A DNA stretch of 64,000 bases, from the NCBI GenBank assembly GCA_902577515.1, contig CACGZJ010000005.1:1-64000 (forward strand). The letters run 5' to 3'. Shown one piece after another: positions 16,238 through 25,620 of this stretch. Position 1 is the stretch's first letter. The number at the start of each line of letters is the position of its first letter. The position numbers were made by a program, and so were the translations under genes. Under the pieces are notes generated by a model. That model was not told the origin of the DNA. It did no database searches and saw nothing but the letters and a program-made list of their open reading frames with translations. The stretch is from an uncultured Bacteroidota bacterium (GTDB lineage Bacteria; Bacteroidota; Bacteroidia; Flavobacteriales; Flavobacteriaceae).

Positions 16238-18754
16238 TTGTTTAAAAAACAAGAATATAACACTCTTTTATTTTTTATTACTATAACTTTAACAAGCTGT
16301 AGTTCAAATATTTATAAATCATTTGAAGAACCTATTCTTACTGAAAATAAATTTATAATAGACGACAACTCAGTAAGTAATTCACCTTTTAGATTTTTAG
16401 TTGATCCAAAACCCAATAATAAAGTCTTTGGTATTCCTGTTGGTTTATATATATATAATCTAAGCAGTGATAACCCAAATGAAAAGTTTAATGAATGGTT
16501 AAATAAAAAGGAGTCTAGATACAGAAGACTTGATAATTTAATTTCTGATAAACAGATAAATCAACTTAAAAGATATAACCTATCATTCAATACATTTCTA
16601 AAAAATCTAGGTGAAAAGCCAATTAAACTAAATGATATAGACGTTAATGATAATATTTCAAGAATTAAGCAATATTATAATAATAATGGATATTTTGATT
16701 CACAGATTATTGTTGATACGATAATTAACAATAATCAGGCACAAATTCTATATAATGTAACAACTAACAACAGGTATACTTTTGATGAAATAACTTATAA
16801 TATTAATTCTAAAGATATTGAGGATATAATTTTAAATAATACTAATAAAAGTTATATAAGAGAGGGCGAACCTTTTTCTATTGATAATTTAGTAAATGAA
16901 AGAGACAGAATCACAAGTTTATTAAGAAATAATGGGATTTATAACTACCAGCAAAGAAGTCTCAATTATAAGGTGTTTATTGATAGTTTAGGCAGTTCAA
17001 AACAAGTTCCAATTTTAATAAATATAAATACTCCAAAGGTTGATACGAAAAGCTTATACTCTAAAAAGAGGATTAGAGATATTAATATTTTTATAGAGTC
17101 AATTGATGAACTGTCCAACTTTAATTCTTATACAGATTCTTTAAGCTATAATGGTGTAGGAATATTTTCTAAAGGTATTTTAAAGTATTCTCCTAAATCA
17201 CTTACTGAACCTTTATTTTTTCAAAAGGATGAGATTTACAATGAAAATAAAAAATTATTAACTTCAAGATATTACTCAAATCTAGGAGCATTTAAATACC
17301 CAAGAATACAATATTCTGAAACTGATAATTATCTTGATGCATATATTTATCTTGAACCTAGAGAAAGATTCTCATTAGGATTTGATTTAGACTTTACCCA
17401 CTCAAACATTGAAGATTTTGGTATTTCTTTTGGAGCAAACTATAGTATTAGAAATCTTTTTAGAGGAACTGAAAATTTATCTATTAATCTAAAAAATTCA
17501 ATTGGAGCATCAACTGATATAAATCTACCAGGAGATGATTTTTTTAATCTTTTTGAACTTGGAGGTAATCTTAACCTTCGGATTCCTAGAATTTTATTTC
17601 CAATTAAACTTGGATTTATTTCTAAAGAAATGGATCCTAGTACGAATATAATTATTGGATCATCAATTCAGAAGAACATAGGACTAGATAAGCAATATTA
17701 TAATGCTAATTATGAAATTAGCTGGAATCATTCACCAAATAAAAAATTTAACTTTAAGTTATTAGATTTTGAGTATGTAAATAATAAAAATATTTCAAAC
17801 TATTTCAATGTCTATAGGAATTCATATGATAATTTAAATTATATATCATCTTTATATAACTTTAATCAATCCTCTTTGGATTATGAAGGAAATTTAACTG
17901 TGCCAAATGGAGCAGAAAATTTTATAAATCAAGTATTAAACAATCAAACTAGTATTGAATCAAATTCAGATCTATACAAAGATGTAAGTACAATTCTTGA
18001 AAGAAAGGAAAGACTAACTCAAAATAACTTAATAATTGGATCATCAATTTCATTATTAATAAATACCCAAGATAATATTCTAGATGAAGACTTTTCTCAA
18101 TTAAGATTTAAGGTTGAGACTATTGGTAATCTATTCAATGCTTTGATTAAAAAAAATAATCAAAATTCTAACAATAAAGTAGTTATATCAGATATTCTTC
18201 CCTCTCAGTATTTTAAGACTGAAATCAATTATATTAAACATTTTTCTCTAAAAAATAATGATATAATTGCAACAAGAGGATTTTTTGGGATAGCAATACC
18301 TTACGGAAATTCAGATTATATACCTTTTTCTAGATCTTATTATGCTGGAGGTGCAAATGACAACAGAGCTTGGAAAGCCTATAAACTAGGTCCTGGCAGT
18401 AGCAAAAATATTAATGAGTTTAATGAGGCAAATCTTAAAATTTCCCTTAGTATTGAGTATAGAAAAGAAATACTGGGAAAGCTTAAAGGTGCAATATTTA
18501 TCGACTCTGGAAATATTTGGAATGTTTCAGATAATGTTTCGGATAATTCAATGAAGTTTAATAGTATTAAAGATTTAAGTGAACTAGCATTAGGAACAGG
18601 CATTGGATTAAGATATGACTTTAACTTCTTTATTTTTAGATTGGATACTGCTTTCAAAACCTATAATCCTTCAAAAAACAAGACTGAAAGATGGCTAACT
18701 GATTTGGCATTAAAAAAAGCTGTATTTAATATTGGAATAAATTACCCTTTTTAA
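16238..18754 (+). CDS. tamL: BamA/TamA-family outer-membrane lipoprotein (TamL type)
   Basis: 838 residues. The N-terminus carries a lipoprotein signal (TLTSC, Cys21), which distinguishes the Bacteroidota TamA relative TamL from true BamA. Residues about 150-300 contain POTRA-like segments (ISRIKQYYNNNGYFDSQII; ERDRITSLLRNNGIYNY). The C-terminal half is a 16-stranded Omp85 barrel ending FNIGINYPF with a terminal aromatic. FSRSYYAGGANDNRAWK is the conserved loop-6-type VRGY/F region. It is believed to help insert outer-membrane proteins with TamB, which is not in this window. The start is TTG at 16238, positioned by the lipobox. Its neighbours rlmB and fba are the usual flavobacterial company. 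Confidence 0.88.
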   Translation: MFKKQEYNTLLFFITITLTSCSSNIYKSFEEPILTENKFIIDDNSVSNSPFRFLVDPKPNNKVFGIPVGLYIYNLSSDNPNEKFNEWLNKKESRYRRLDNLISDKQINQLKRYNLSFNTFLKNLGEKPIKLNDIDVNDNISRIKQYYNNNGYFDSQIIVDTIINNNQAQILYNVTTNNRYTFDEITYNINSKDIEDIILNNTNKSYIREGEPFSIDNLVNERDRITSLLRNNGIYNYQQRSLNYKVFIDSLGSSKQVPILININTPKVDTKSLYSKKRIRDINIFIESIDELSNFNSYTDSLSYNGVGIFSKGILKYSPKSLTEPLFFQKDEIYNENKKLLTSRYYSNLGAFKYPRIQYSETDNYLDAYIYLEPRERFSLGFDLDFTHSNIEDFGISFGANYSIRNLFRGTENLSINLKNSIGASTDINLPGDDFFNLFELGGNLNLRIPRILFPIKLGFISKEMDPSTNIIIGSSIQKNIGLDKQYYNANYEISWNHSPNKKFNFKLLDFEYVNNKNISNYFNVYRNSYDNLNYISSLYNFNQSSLDYEGNLTVPNGAENFINQVLNNQTSIESNSDLYKDVSTILERKERLTQNNLIIGSSISLLINTQDNILDEDFSQLRFKVETIGNLFNALIKKNNQNSNNKVVISDILPSQYFKTEINYIKHFSLKNNDIIATRGFFGIAIPYGNSDYIPFSRSYYAGGANDNRAWKAYKLGPGSSKNINEFNEANLKISLSIEYRKEILGKLKGAIFIDSGNIWNVSDNVSDNSMKFNSIKDLSELALGTGIGLRYDFNFFIFRLDTAFKTYNPSKNKTERWLTDLALKKAVFNIGINYPF

Positions 18755-18766
18755 AAATAAGTTTAA

Positions 18767-18774
18767 TATTTTTG
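18767..18774 (+). promoter_or_regulatory. fba promoter -7 box (TATTTTTG)
   Basis: TATTTTTG is an exact TAnnTTTG match in the 42-base gap after tamL, 22 bases before the TTG start of fba. Confidence 0.5.
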
Positions 18775-18796
18775 ACAAGAATTAACGAAATTCATT

Positions 18797-19855
18797 TTGA
18801 AGAATAACTTTGTTTACGGAAAGAGAAATCAACAACTTTATAAACTTGCAAAAGAAAAAAAATTTGCTCTTCCAGCTGTAAATGTTTCGGGCTCAAATTC
18901 AATTAATTCTGTACTTGAAACAGCTTCAGAAATTAATAGTCCTGTAATAATTCAATTTTCCAACGGAGGATCTCATTTTATTGCTGGAAAAGGTATGAAT
19001 AACAAAAATTTAGAAGCATCAATAGCTGGTTCAATATCAGGAGCACATCATATACATAATATAATTGATCACTATGAAACTAAAGTGGTAATTCATACAG
19101 ATCACTGTGGAAGAAAAATTCTCCCATGGATAGATGGACTTATAACTTTTGGTAATAAATTTTATAAAAAAAATGGATATCCGTTATTTTCATCTCATAT
19201 GATTGATCTTTCCGATGAACCTATTGAAGATAATATAAGAACATGTAAAGAATATCTTAAGAAGATTACAGATCTTGAAATGACATTAGAGATTGAACTA
19301 GGAGTGACAGGAGGAGAAGAAGATGGAGTTGATAATACAGATATTGACTCATCAAAACTTTATACCCAACCTGAGGAAGTTGCATACGCCTACTCAGAAT
19401 TAAGCTCAATTAGTAATAATTTTATGATTGCTGCCGCATTCGGAAATGTTCATGGAGTATATAAGCCAGGAAATGTAAAACTTACTCCAAAAATCTTAAA
19501 AAATTCACAAGAATATGTTTCAGATAAATTTAATTTACCTTCTAACTCTCTTGATTTTGTGTTTCATGGTGGCTCTGGATCATCAGTTGAGGAAATTAGA
19601 GAAGCAATTGACTATGGTGTTATAAAAATGAATATTGATACAGATCTACAATTTGCATTTACTGAAGGAGTTAGAGATTACATGTTAAAAAATTCTAGTT
19701 ATCTTATGACTCAGATTGGTAATCCTGAGGGAAGTGATATACCAAACAAAAAATATTATGACCCAAGAGTTTGGCTTAGATCAGGAGAAGAAACTTTAAA
19801 AATAAGACTTATTAAGGCTTTTGAAGATTTAAATAATATCAATACCTTAGATTAA
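18797..19855 (+). CDS. fbaA: Fructose-bisphosphate aldolase, class II
   Basis: Zinc-dependent cleavage of fructose-1,6-bisphosphate in glycolysis and the reverse in gluconeogenesis. At 352 residues it is of the E. coli FbaA (class IIa) length. The metal and catalytic residues are visible: [12 protein letters not shown] (catalytic Asp and zinc His), [29 protein letters not shown] (zinc His) and VFHGGSGSS (zinc His plus the phosphate loop). [17 protein letters not shown] is near the N-terminus. The start is TTG at 18797 (KNNFVYGK...). accD follows after 11 bases and is probably co-transcribed. Confidence 0.95.
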   Translation: MKNNFVYGKRNQQLYKLAKEKKFALPAVNVSGSNSINSVLETASEINSPVIIQFSNGGSHFIAGKGMNNKNLEASIAGSISGAHHIHNIIDHYETKVVIHTDHCGRKILPWIDGLITFGNKFYKKNGYPLFSSHMIDLSDEPIEDNIRTCKEYLKKITDLEMTLEIELGVTGGEEDGVDNTDIDSSKLYTQPEEVAYAYSELSSISNNFMIAAAFGNVHGVYKPGNVKLTPKILKNSQEYVSDKFNLPSNSLDFVFHGGSGSSVEEIREAIDYGVIKMNIDTDLQFAFTEGVRDYMLKNSSYLMTQIGNPEGSDIPNKKYYDPRVWLRSGEETLKIRLIKAFEDLNNINTLD

Positions 19856-19866
19856 ATTCTAATAGC

Positions 19867-20727
19867 ATGAGTTGGTTCAAAAGAACAAACAAAAATATTA
19901 GTACAAAAACTGAAGAGAAGAAAGATATTCCTGCCGGACTCTGGTACAAAACTCCTAGTGGTAAAATAATTGAAACGAAAGAGTTAGCTAAAAATTTATA
20001 TGTTAGTCCTGAAGATGACTATCATGTCCATATTGGAAGCAAAGAATATTTTGAAATATTATTCGACGATACATTTAAAGAGTTAAACTCTAGAATGAAG
20101 TCAATTGACTTTTTAAAATTTGAAGATCAAAAAAAATATTCAGAAAGGCTAAAAGATGCACAAATTAAAACTAACCTTAATGATGCAATTAGAGTTGGAT
20201 ATGGAAAGTCCTTCGGAAAGGAGCTAGTAGTTGCATGTATGGATTTTAAATTTATTGGAGGATCAATGGGATCTGTTGTAGGTGAAAAAATATCACAGGC
20301 AATAACTTTCGCAATTAAAAAAAAGTACCCTCTTATAATTATTTCAAAATCAGGTGGAGCTAGAATGATGGAGTCTGCCACATCTCTTATGCAAATGGCT
20401 AAAACATCTGCTAGACTTAATGACTTATCTGAAGCTGGATTACCATATATTTCTCTTTGTACTGATCCAACTACTGGTGGAACTACTGCTTCATTCGCTA
20501 TGCTTGGAGATATCAATATAGCAGAACCAAAAGCTCTTATTGCTTTTGCTGGCCCCAGGGTTGTTAAGGATACGACAGGTCAAGATTTGCCTGAAGGATT
20601 TCAAAGAAGTGAATTTTTATTAGAAAAAGGTTTTCTCGATTTTATTACCCATCGAAAAGATTTAAAGAAGAAAATTAATCTTTACTTAGATTTAATTCAG
20701 AATTCTCCCTTACGTAAATATGAATAA
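19867..20727 (+). CDS. accD: Acetyl-CoA carboxylase carboxyltransferase subunit beta, zinc ribbon degenerate
   Basis: Beta half of the carboxyltransferase that makes malonyl-CoA for fatty-acid synthesis; it works with AccA, not present here. 286 residues. The crotonase-like core is intact: [43 protein letters not shown] and GFAGPRV-type [22 protein letters not shown]. The N-terminal four-Cys zinc ribbon of E. coli AccD is not: the aligned positions are Thr29, Gly32, Ser47 and Asp50, and the first 60 residues have no Cys. I believe this is shared by flavobacterial AccD, which would make it a lineage trait rather than damage. Confidence 0.95.
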   Translation: MSWFKRTNKNISTKTEEKKDIPAGLWYKTPSGKIIETKELAKNLYVSPEDDYHVHIGSKEYFEILFDDTFKELNSRMKSIDFLKFEDQKKYSERLKDAQIKTNLNDAIRVGYGKSFGKELVVACMDFKFIGGSMGSVVGEKISQAITFAIKKKYPLIIISKSGGARMMESATSLMQMAKTSARLNDLSEAGLPYISLCTDPTTGGTTASFAMLGDINIAEPKALIAFAGPRVVKDTTGQDLPEGFQRSEFLLEKGFLDFITHRKDLKKKINLYLDLIQNSPLRKYE

Positions 20728-20755
20728 ATAATTTACTTATTTAAATATAAACTAC

Positions 20756-20763
20756 TATATTTG
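20756..20763 (+). promoter_or_regulatory. rpsO promoter -7 box (TATATTTG)
   Basis: Exact TAnnTTTG element in the 54-base gap between accD and rpsO, giving a leader of roughly 13-15 bases before the rpsO ATG. Confidence 0.6.
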
Positions 20764-20781
20764 CGGCTCAAAAATAATTGA

Positions 20782-21045
20782 ATGAAAGTACTCAAAAAAG
20801 AAGATATTTTTAAGGAGTTCGGGAAAAGTAAAAAAGATACTGGATCTACAGAAAGTCAAGTTGCACTTTTCTCTAAGAGAATTGACGATCTTTCTAATCA
20901 TCTTAAGACTAATGCAAAGGATTTTAATACAGAGAAATCTTTAGTTAAAATGGTTGGAAAAAGAAGAAATTTACTCGAGTACTTAAAGAAAACAGATATT
21001 GAAAGATACCGTGATATAATAAAAAAACTTGGTATCAGAAAGTAA
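20782..21045 (+). CDS. rpsO: 30S ribosomal protein S15
   Basis: 87 residues, close to the usual 88-89. Binds the 16S rRNA central domain three-way junction. Family motifs DTGSTESQVALFSKRIDDLSNHL, RRNLLEYLKKTDIERY and IKKLGIRK are all present. It has its own -7 box upstream; pnp follows after 57 bases, an arrangement conserved across many bacteria. The short leader leaves no room for an elaborate autoregulatory mRNA structure. Confidence 0.97.
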   Translation: MKVLKKEDIFKEFGKSKKDTGSTESQVALFSKRIDDLSNHLKTNAKDFNTEKSLVKMVGKRRNLLEYLKKTDIERYRDIIKKLGIRK

Positions 21046-21102
21046 ATTTAGTTTGGTTGTCTTATAACTCACACAACAATTAATTTAAACCAAAACTAGA
21101 TT

Positions 21103-23213
21103 ATGAACCCAAAACCTTTATCAAAAACAATTGTTTTAAATGATGGACGAGAGATTATCATTGAAACAGGCAAACTTGCAAAGCAAGCACACGGATCCGT
21201 AGTTATAAAAATGGGTAACTGTATGCTTCTATCAACAGTTGTTTCCAATTATGGAGAATCAACACTAGATTTTCTTCCTTTAACAGTTGATTATAGAGAA
21301 AAATTTGCATCTGCAGGAAGATTTCCAGGTGGTTTTTTCAAAAGAGAAGCTAGACCAAGTAATGAGGAGATTTTAACAATGAGAATTGTTGATAGGGTTC
21401 TTAGACCTTTATTCCCAAAAGATTATTATAATGAAACTCAGGTAATGATACAATTAATGTCTCATGATGAAAACGTAATGCCGGATGCATTAGTTGGTTT
21501 AGCTGCCTCTGCAGCACTGTCGTTATCGGATATTCCATTTGATGGCCCTATTTCTGAAGTTAGAGTAGCAAGAATTGATGGAAATTTCTTAGTAAATCCT
21601 TCAAAAGGTCAACTTGAAGAATCAGACATAGATATGATGGTTGGTGCTAGCGAAGATTCAGTAGTTATGGTTGAGGGAGAATTTAATGAGATTTCTGAGG
21701 AGGAGATGACAGAAGCTATAAGATATGCTCATGAAGAGATTAAAGCTCAAATTAAGGCTCAAAAAGAGCTTGTTAAGCTTGTTGGAGTAAGTTCTGAAAA
21801 AAGAGAATATGATTCCACTGACGAGGACACAGAACTAGAAAATCAAATTATTGAAAAAACTTATCAAAAATGTTATGATATAGCAAAAAAAGGTCTTTCA
21901 AAAACGAAAGAAGTGAACTTTTTTCAAATGTTAAACAAGAATTAGTCGAATCTTATGATGAAGAAACGTTTGAAGAAAAGAAAGATCTTATTCTAAATTA
22001 CTTTAGTAAATCACAAAAAAAGGCGGTAAGAGATCTTGTTCTTAATGAAGGTATAAGGCTTGATGGAAGAAAACCTGATAGTATCAGAAATATTTGGACT
22101 GAAATCAATTATTTACCTTCTACTCATGGATCTGCTGTCTTTACGAGAGGTGAAACTCAAGCACTTGCTTCAGTTACTTTAGGAACAAGTCGAGAGGCTA
22201 ATGTAATAGATATGCCTACAGATCAATCTGAAGAAACCTTTTATTTACATTATAATTTCCCTCCTTTTTCAACTGGAGAAGCAAGACCATTGAGAGGAAC
22301 TTCAAGAAGAGAAGTTGGTCATGGAAATCTAGCTCAAAGGGCTCTAAAAAAAGTTATGCCATCTGATTGTCCATATACAGTTAGAATTGTATCTGAAATT
22401 TTAGAATCTAATGGATCGTCCTCTATGGCTTCAGTCTGTGCGGGATCTCTTGCATTGATGGATGCTGGAATTAATATTAAAAGTAATGTTTCAGGTATCG
22501 CAATGGGTTTAATAACTGAGGGAGATAAATATGCTGTATTATCTGATATTTTAGGTGATGAAGATCATCTTGGAGATATGGACTTTAAAGTAACAGGGAC
22601 TAAAGATGGAATCACTGCATGTCAAATGGATATCAAGATTAAAGGATTGAAATATGATATATTAGTTGAAGCACTTAGTCAAGCTAAAAATGGAAGATTG
22701 GATATATTGAACAAATTAGATGAAACAATAAATAATCCTAACGATTCTGTTAAAGCGCATGCACCTAAAATGGTTAATCTTGAAATCAGCAAGGACTTTA
22801 TTGGACTGGTGATAGGGCCAGGAGGTAAAAATATTCAAGAACTTCAAAAGGATACTGAAACTACAATTGTAATAAATGAGAAAGATGAAATTGGTGTTAT
22901 TGAAATTTTAGGGGTTGATCAAGAAAAAATTAACTATGCCATTGACAGAATTAAAAATTTAGTTTTTGAGCCTGTAATTGATGAGGTATACAATGTCAAA
23001 GTAATCAAAATACTAGATTTTGGTGCAGTTGTTGAGTTTGTTCCAGGAAAAGAAGCTTTATTACATGTTTCTGAAATTGCTTGGGAAAGAGTTAATGATG
23101 TAAATGAATATTTAAAGATTGGTGATCAAATTGAAATAAAATATTTGGGGATTGATCCTAGAACAAAAAAATCTAAAATTTCTAGAAAAGTTCTACTTGA
23201 AAAAAAATCTTAA
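21103..23213 (+). CDS. pnp: Polyribonucleotide nucleotidyltransferase, split by an apparent -1 frameshift
   Basis: 3'-5' phosphorolytic exoribonuclease of the RNA degradosome. The first RNase PH domain begins at ATG 21103 and ends out of frame at a TAG finishing at 21945, after [10 protein letters not shown]. The rest, from about 21879-21905 to 23213, is in the -1 frame: [19 protein letters not shown], the second RNase PH domain ([48 protein letters not shown]), a KH domain ([13 protein letters not shown]) and an S1 domain to the end. Joined, it is about 703 residues, full family length, with every domain intact. So the break is a one-base loss (or sequencing error) in an A-run, or a recoding site. 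It lies between rpsO and rpoD as usual. Confidence 0.9.
21885..21947 (+). other. Frameshift site inside pnp
   Basis: Frame 0 is open to the TAG at 21943-21945. The -1 frame opens after a TGA at 21876-21878 and runs to the end of the gene. Between these limits lie A7 at 21885-21891 (in frame GCA AAA AAA G, a formal slippery heptamer) and A5 at 21900-21904. The family pattern, K-K-G-x-x-K then E-R-S-x-x-F, is best kept by a shift at the A5 run ([13 protein letters not shown]). Restoring one A in either run reopens the gene. Confidence 0.85.
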
Positions 23214-23255
23214 TCTTTTTTCAATTTGGAACAATTTTTGTGGCATAAATAGTCT

Positions 23256-24119
23256 ATGAGACAATTAAAAATTACAAAACAGGTCACTAATAGAGAGACT
23301 GCCTCTCTTGATAAATACCTACAAGAAATTGGTAAGGTTGATCTTATTACTGCTGAGGAAGAAGTTGAATTAGCTCAAAGAATTAAAGCTGGAGACCAGT
23401 TTGCTTTGGAAAAGCTAACTAAAGCTAACTTGAGATTTGTTGTATCAGTAGCTAAGCAATATCAAAATCAAGGTTTGACCCTTCCTGATCTTATTAATGA
23501 GGGAAATTTAGGACTTATTAAAGCTGCACAGAGATTTGATGAAACTAGAGGTTTTAAATTTATCTCATATGCTGTATGGTGGATTAGACAATCAATACTT
23601 CAAGCTCTAGCCGAGCAATCAAGAATTGTAAGATTGCCTTTAAATAAGATTGGATCAATTAATAAAATTAACAAGACATATGCATTTCTAGAGCAAGCTC
23701 ATGAAAGAGCCCCTTCAGCAGAAGAAATTGCTAAAGAACTTGATATGACTGTTAACGATGTAAAAGAATCATTAAAAAATTCTGGAAGACATGTATCAAT
23801 GGATGCCCCTTTAGTTGAAGGTGAAGACTCAAATTTGTATGATGTATTGAATAGTGGAGAATCACCAAATCCTGATAGACAACTTCTTCACGAATCACTT
23901 AGAACTGAAATTGAAAGAGCTCTTGACACCTTAACCCCCAGGGAGGCTGATGTTGTTAGACTTTATTTTGGTCTTGGCAACCAGCATGCTATGACTCTAG
24001 AGGAAATAGGTGAAACATTTGACTTGACAAGAGAAAGAGTTAGACAGATCAAAGAAAAAGCTATAAGAAGGCTAAAGCATACATCTCGAAGTAAAATACT
24101 TAAAACTTACCTAGGATAA
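23256..24119 (+). CDS. rpoD: Primary RNA polymerase sigma factor (Bacteroidota RpoD)
   Basis: Housekeeping sigma factor that would read the TAnnTTTG promoters seen here. 287 residues, lacking the region 1.1 and large non-conserved insert of E. coli sigma70, as in other Bacteroidota. Region 1.2 is [22 protein letters not shown]. Region 2 includes [34 protein letters not shown] and the 2.3/2.4 stretch [18 protein letters not shown]. Region 3 is IVRLPLNK.., and 4.2 is [29 protein letters not shown]. It sits 42 bases after pnp, the conserved rpsO-pnp-rpoD order. Confidence 0.96.
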   Translation: MRQLKITKQVTNRETASLDKYLQEIGKVDLITAEEEVELAQRIKAGDQFALEKLTKANLRFVVSVAKQYQNQGLTLPDLINEGNLGLIKAAQRFDETRGFKFISYAVWWIRQSILQALAEQSRIVRLPLNKIGSINKINKTYAFLEQAHERAPSAEEIAKELDMTVNDVKESLKNSGRHVSMDAPLVEGEDSNLYDVLNSGESPNPDRQLLHESLRTEIERALDTLTPREADVVRLYFGLGNQHAMTLEEIGETFDLTRERVRQIKEKAIRRLKHTSRSKILKTYLG

Positions 24120-24190
24120 TTAGGAGCTGTGTTTATATCTTTTATTAGTCGATATTATGTATTATTATTTAAAACTTTATATTGGCAAAT

Positions 24191-24835
24191 ATGTCAGTAA
24201 AAGTTTCTCCCTCTATTCTTGCAGCAGATTTTGCTAATTTATCTTTAGAGTGTTCTAAAATAGATAAAAGCAATGCTGACTGGTTTCATCTAGATGTTAT
24301 GGATGGACTGTTTGTTCCTAATATATCTTTTGGTATGCCAGTTGTGAAGACCATAAGACAACTAACTAAAAAGCCTTTAGATGTTCATCTTATGATCGTT
24401 GAGCCTGAAAAGTATATAACTGAATTTATAAACCTTGGATCTGATATAATTACAGTTCACATAGAGGCAACAAATAATTTAAATCAAATCATTAATAAGA
24501 TTCATGAATCTTCACTAATGGCTGGAATTGCTATAAATCCTGAAACTCCTATATCTGAACTAAAAGAATACATCAAAAAGGTTGATTTAATTTGTTTAAT
24601 GGGAGTTAATCCTGGGTTTGCTGGTCAAAAATTTATTGAATCTACAACAGAGAGACTTAAAGAATTAAAACAATTAATTATTTCGTCTAAATCAAATGCA
24701 TTAATAGAAGTAGATGGAGGAGTAAATAAGGATAACTTTCAGGATCTTAAATCTAATGGGGCAGATGTTTTAGTTGCTGGAAGTTACATATTTAATTCAC
24801 CCGATTATAATATTGCAATTGATGCTCTTAAATAA
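24191..24835 (+). CDS. rpe: Ribulose-phosphate 3-epimerase
   Basis: Interconverts ribulose-5-phosphate and xylulose-5-phosphate in the pentose phosphate pathway. 214 residues, a TIM barrel with SPSILAADFANL at the N-terminus, HLDVMDGLFVPN (metal-binding His/Asp), DVHLMI, MGVNPGFAGQKFI and EVDGGVN near the C-terminus. ATG at 24191 is preferred to an in-frame TTG at 24182 because family members begin just before the SPSILAADF strand. TATATTGG at 24177-24184 is a possible imperfect -7 box, which also argues against the TTG. Confidence 0.95.
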   Translation: MSVKVSPSILAADFANLSLECSKIDKSNADWFHLDVMDGLFVPNISFGMPVVKTIRQLTKKPLDVHLMIVEPEKYITEFINLGSDIITVHIEATNNLNQIINKIHESSLMAGIAINPETPISELKEYIKKVDLICLMGVNPGFAGQKFIESTTERLKELKQLIISSKSNALIEVDGGVNKDNFQDLKSNGADVLVAGSYIFNSPDYNIAIDALK

Positions 24836-24870
24836 GATAATTACTAAATTTATATTCAGTAAAATTATAA

Positions 24871-25620
24871 ATGGACATATTCATAAGAAGTATATTAGTT
24901 TCTATTTTTTTATTGTCATTATCCTGTAATCCTCAAAATACTGCAGAAAACGACATAGACTATAGTAATATTGAGAATAAAAATTTTGAATCAAATGAAA
25001 TTGATTTAATTAACTCAAGTATCTCAAAATTTAGTTTTCTAGCTCTAGGTGATAGCTACACAATTGGAGAAGGAGTAAACGAAAATGAAAGATGGCCAAA
25101 TCAATTTGTCGAAGTTGCATATGAAAATGGTCTAGACTTTGAAAAACCTGTAATCATTGCTGAAACTGGTTGGAAGACCTATGATCTTTTGAACGCAATA
25201 AGTCAGACCAATTTTACTCAAAAATATGATTATGTTTCTCTTTTAATTGGAGTAAACAACCAATTTAATTCAAGATCTATTGATGAATTTGAGGAAGATC
25301 TTAACAAACTAATGGATAAGATGAATAGTCTTAAAAAAAGTAACGGAAATATCATTATTGTTTCTATACCAGATTGGGGATATACTCCTTTTGGATCAAA
25401 AACTAAATATAATAGAGAAGTAATTTCATCTGAAATAAATTTATTTAACAATAGCTTAATAAATTTTGCAAATAGTAATGGACTCAAGTATGTTGATGTT
25501 ACAGATATTTCCAGAAGGGCACTAAATGAAAGCAATTTATTAGCTTCTGATAATCTTCATCCAAGTGGATTGATGTATTTGGAATGGGCAAAAAAAATTT
25601 ATGAAACTTGGATAGACTAG
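24871..25620 (+). CDS. SGNH/GDSL-family hydrolase lipoprotein
   Basis: 249 residues with a lipoprotein signal (LSLSC, Cys19), so likely anchored at the periplasmic or outer membrane. Esterase/lipase of the SGNH superfamily: block I is LALGDSYTIGEG (nucleophile Ser in GDSY), block III is LLIGVNNQF (Asn of GxN), and block V is SDNLHPSG with the Asp-x-x-His pair. The natural substrate is unknown; relatives deacylate lipids, sugars or thioesters. kynU starts 13 bases before its stop, so the two are translationally linked, but no functional connection is obvious. Confidence 0.88.
   Translation: MDIFIRSILVSIFLLSLSCNPQNTAENDIDYSNIENKNFESNEIDLINSSISKFSFLALGDSYTIGEGVNENERWPNQFVEVAYENGLDFEKPVIIAETGWKTYDLLNAISQTNFTQKYDYVSLLIGVNNQFNSRSIDEFEEDLNKLMDKMNSLKKSNGNIIIVSIPDWGYTPFGSKTKYNREVISSEINLFNNSLINFANSNGLKYVDVTDISRRALNESNLLASDNLHPSGLMYLEWAKKIYETWID

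Noticed and set aside
21885..21891. A7 run in pnp as a definite programmed -1 slippery site
   Set aside because: The heptamer is formally slippery, but shifting there replaces the conserved KKG with KKR, no downstream stimulator is obvious, and a homopolymer error is simpler. Kept only as an alternative.
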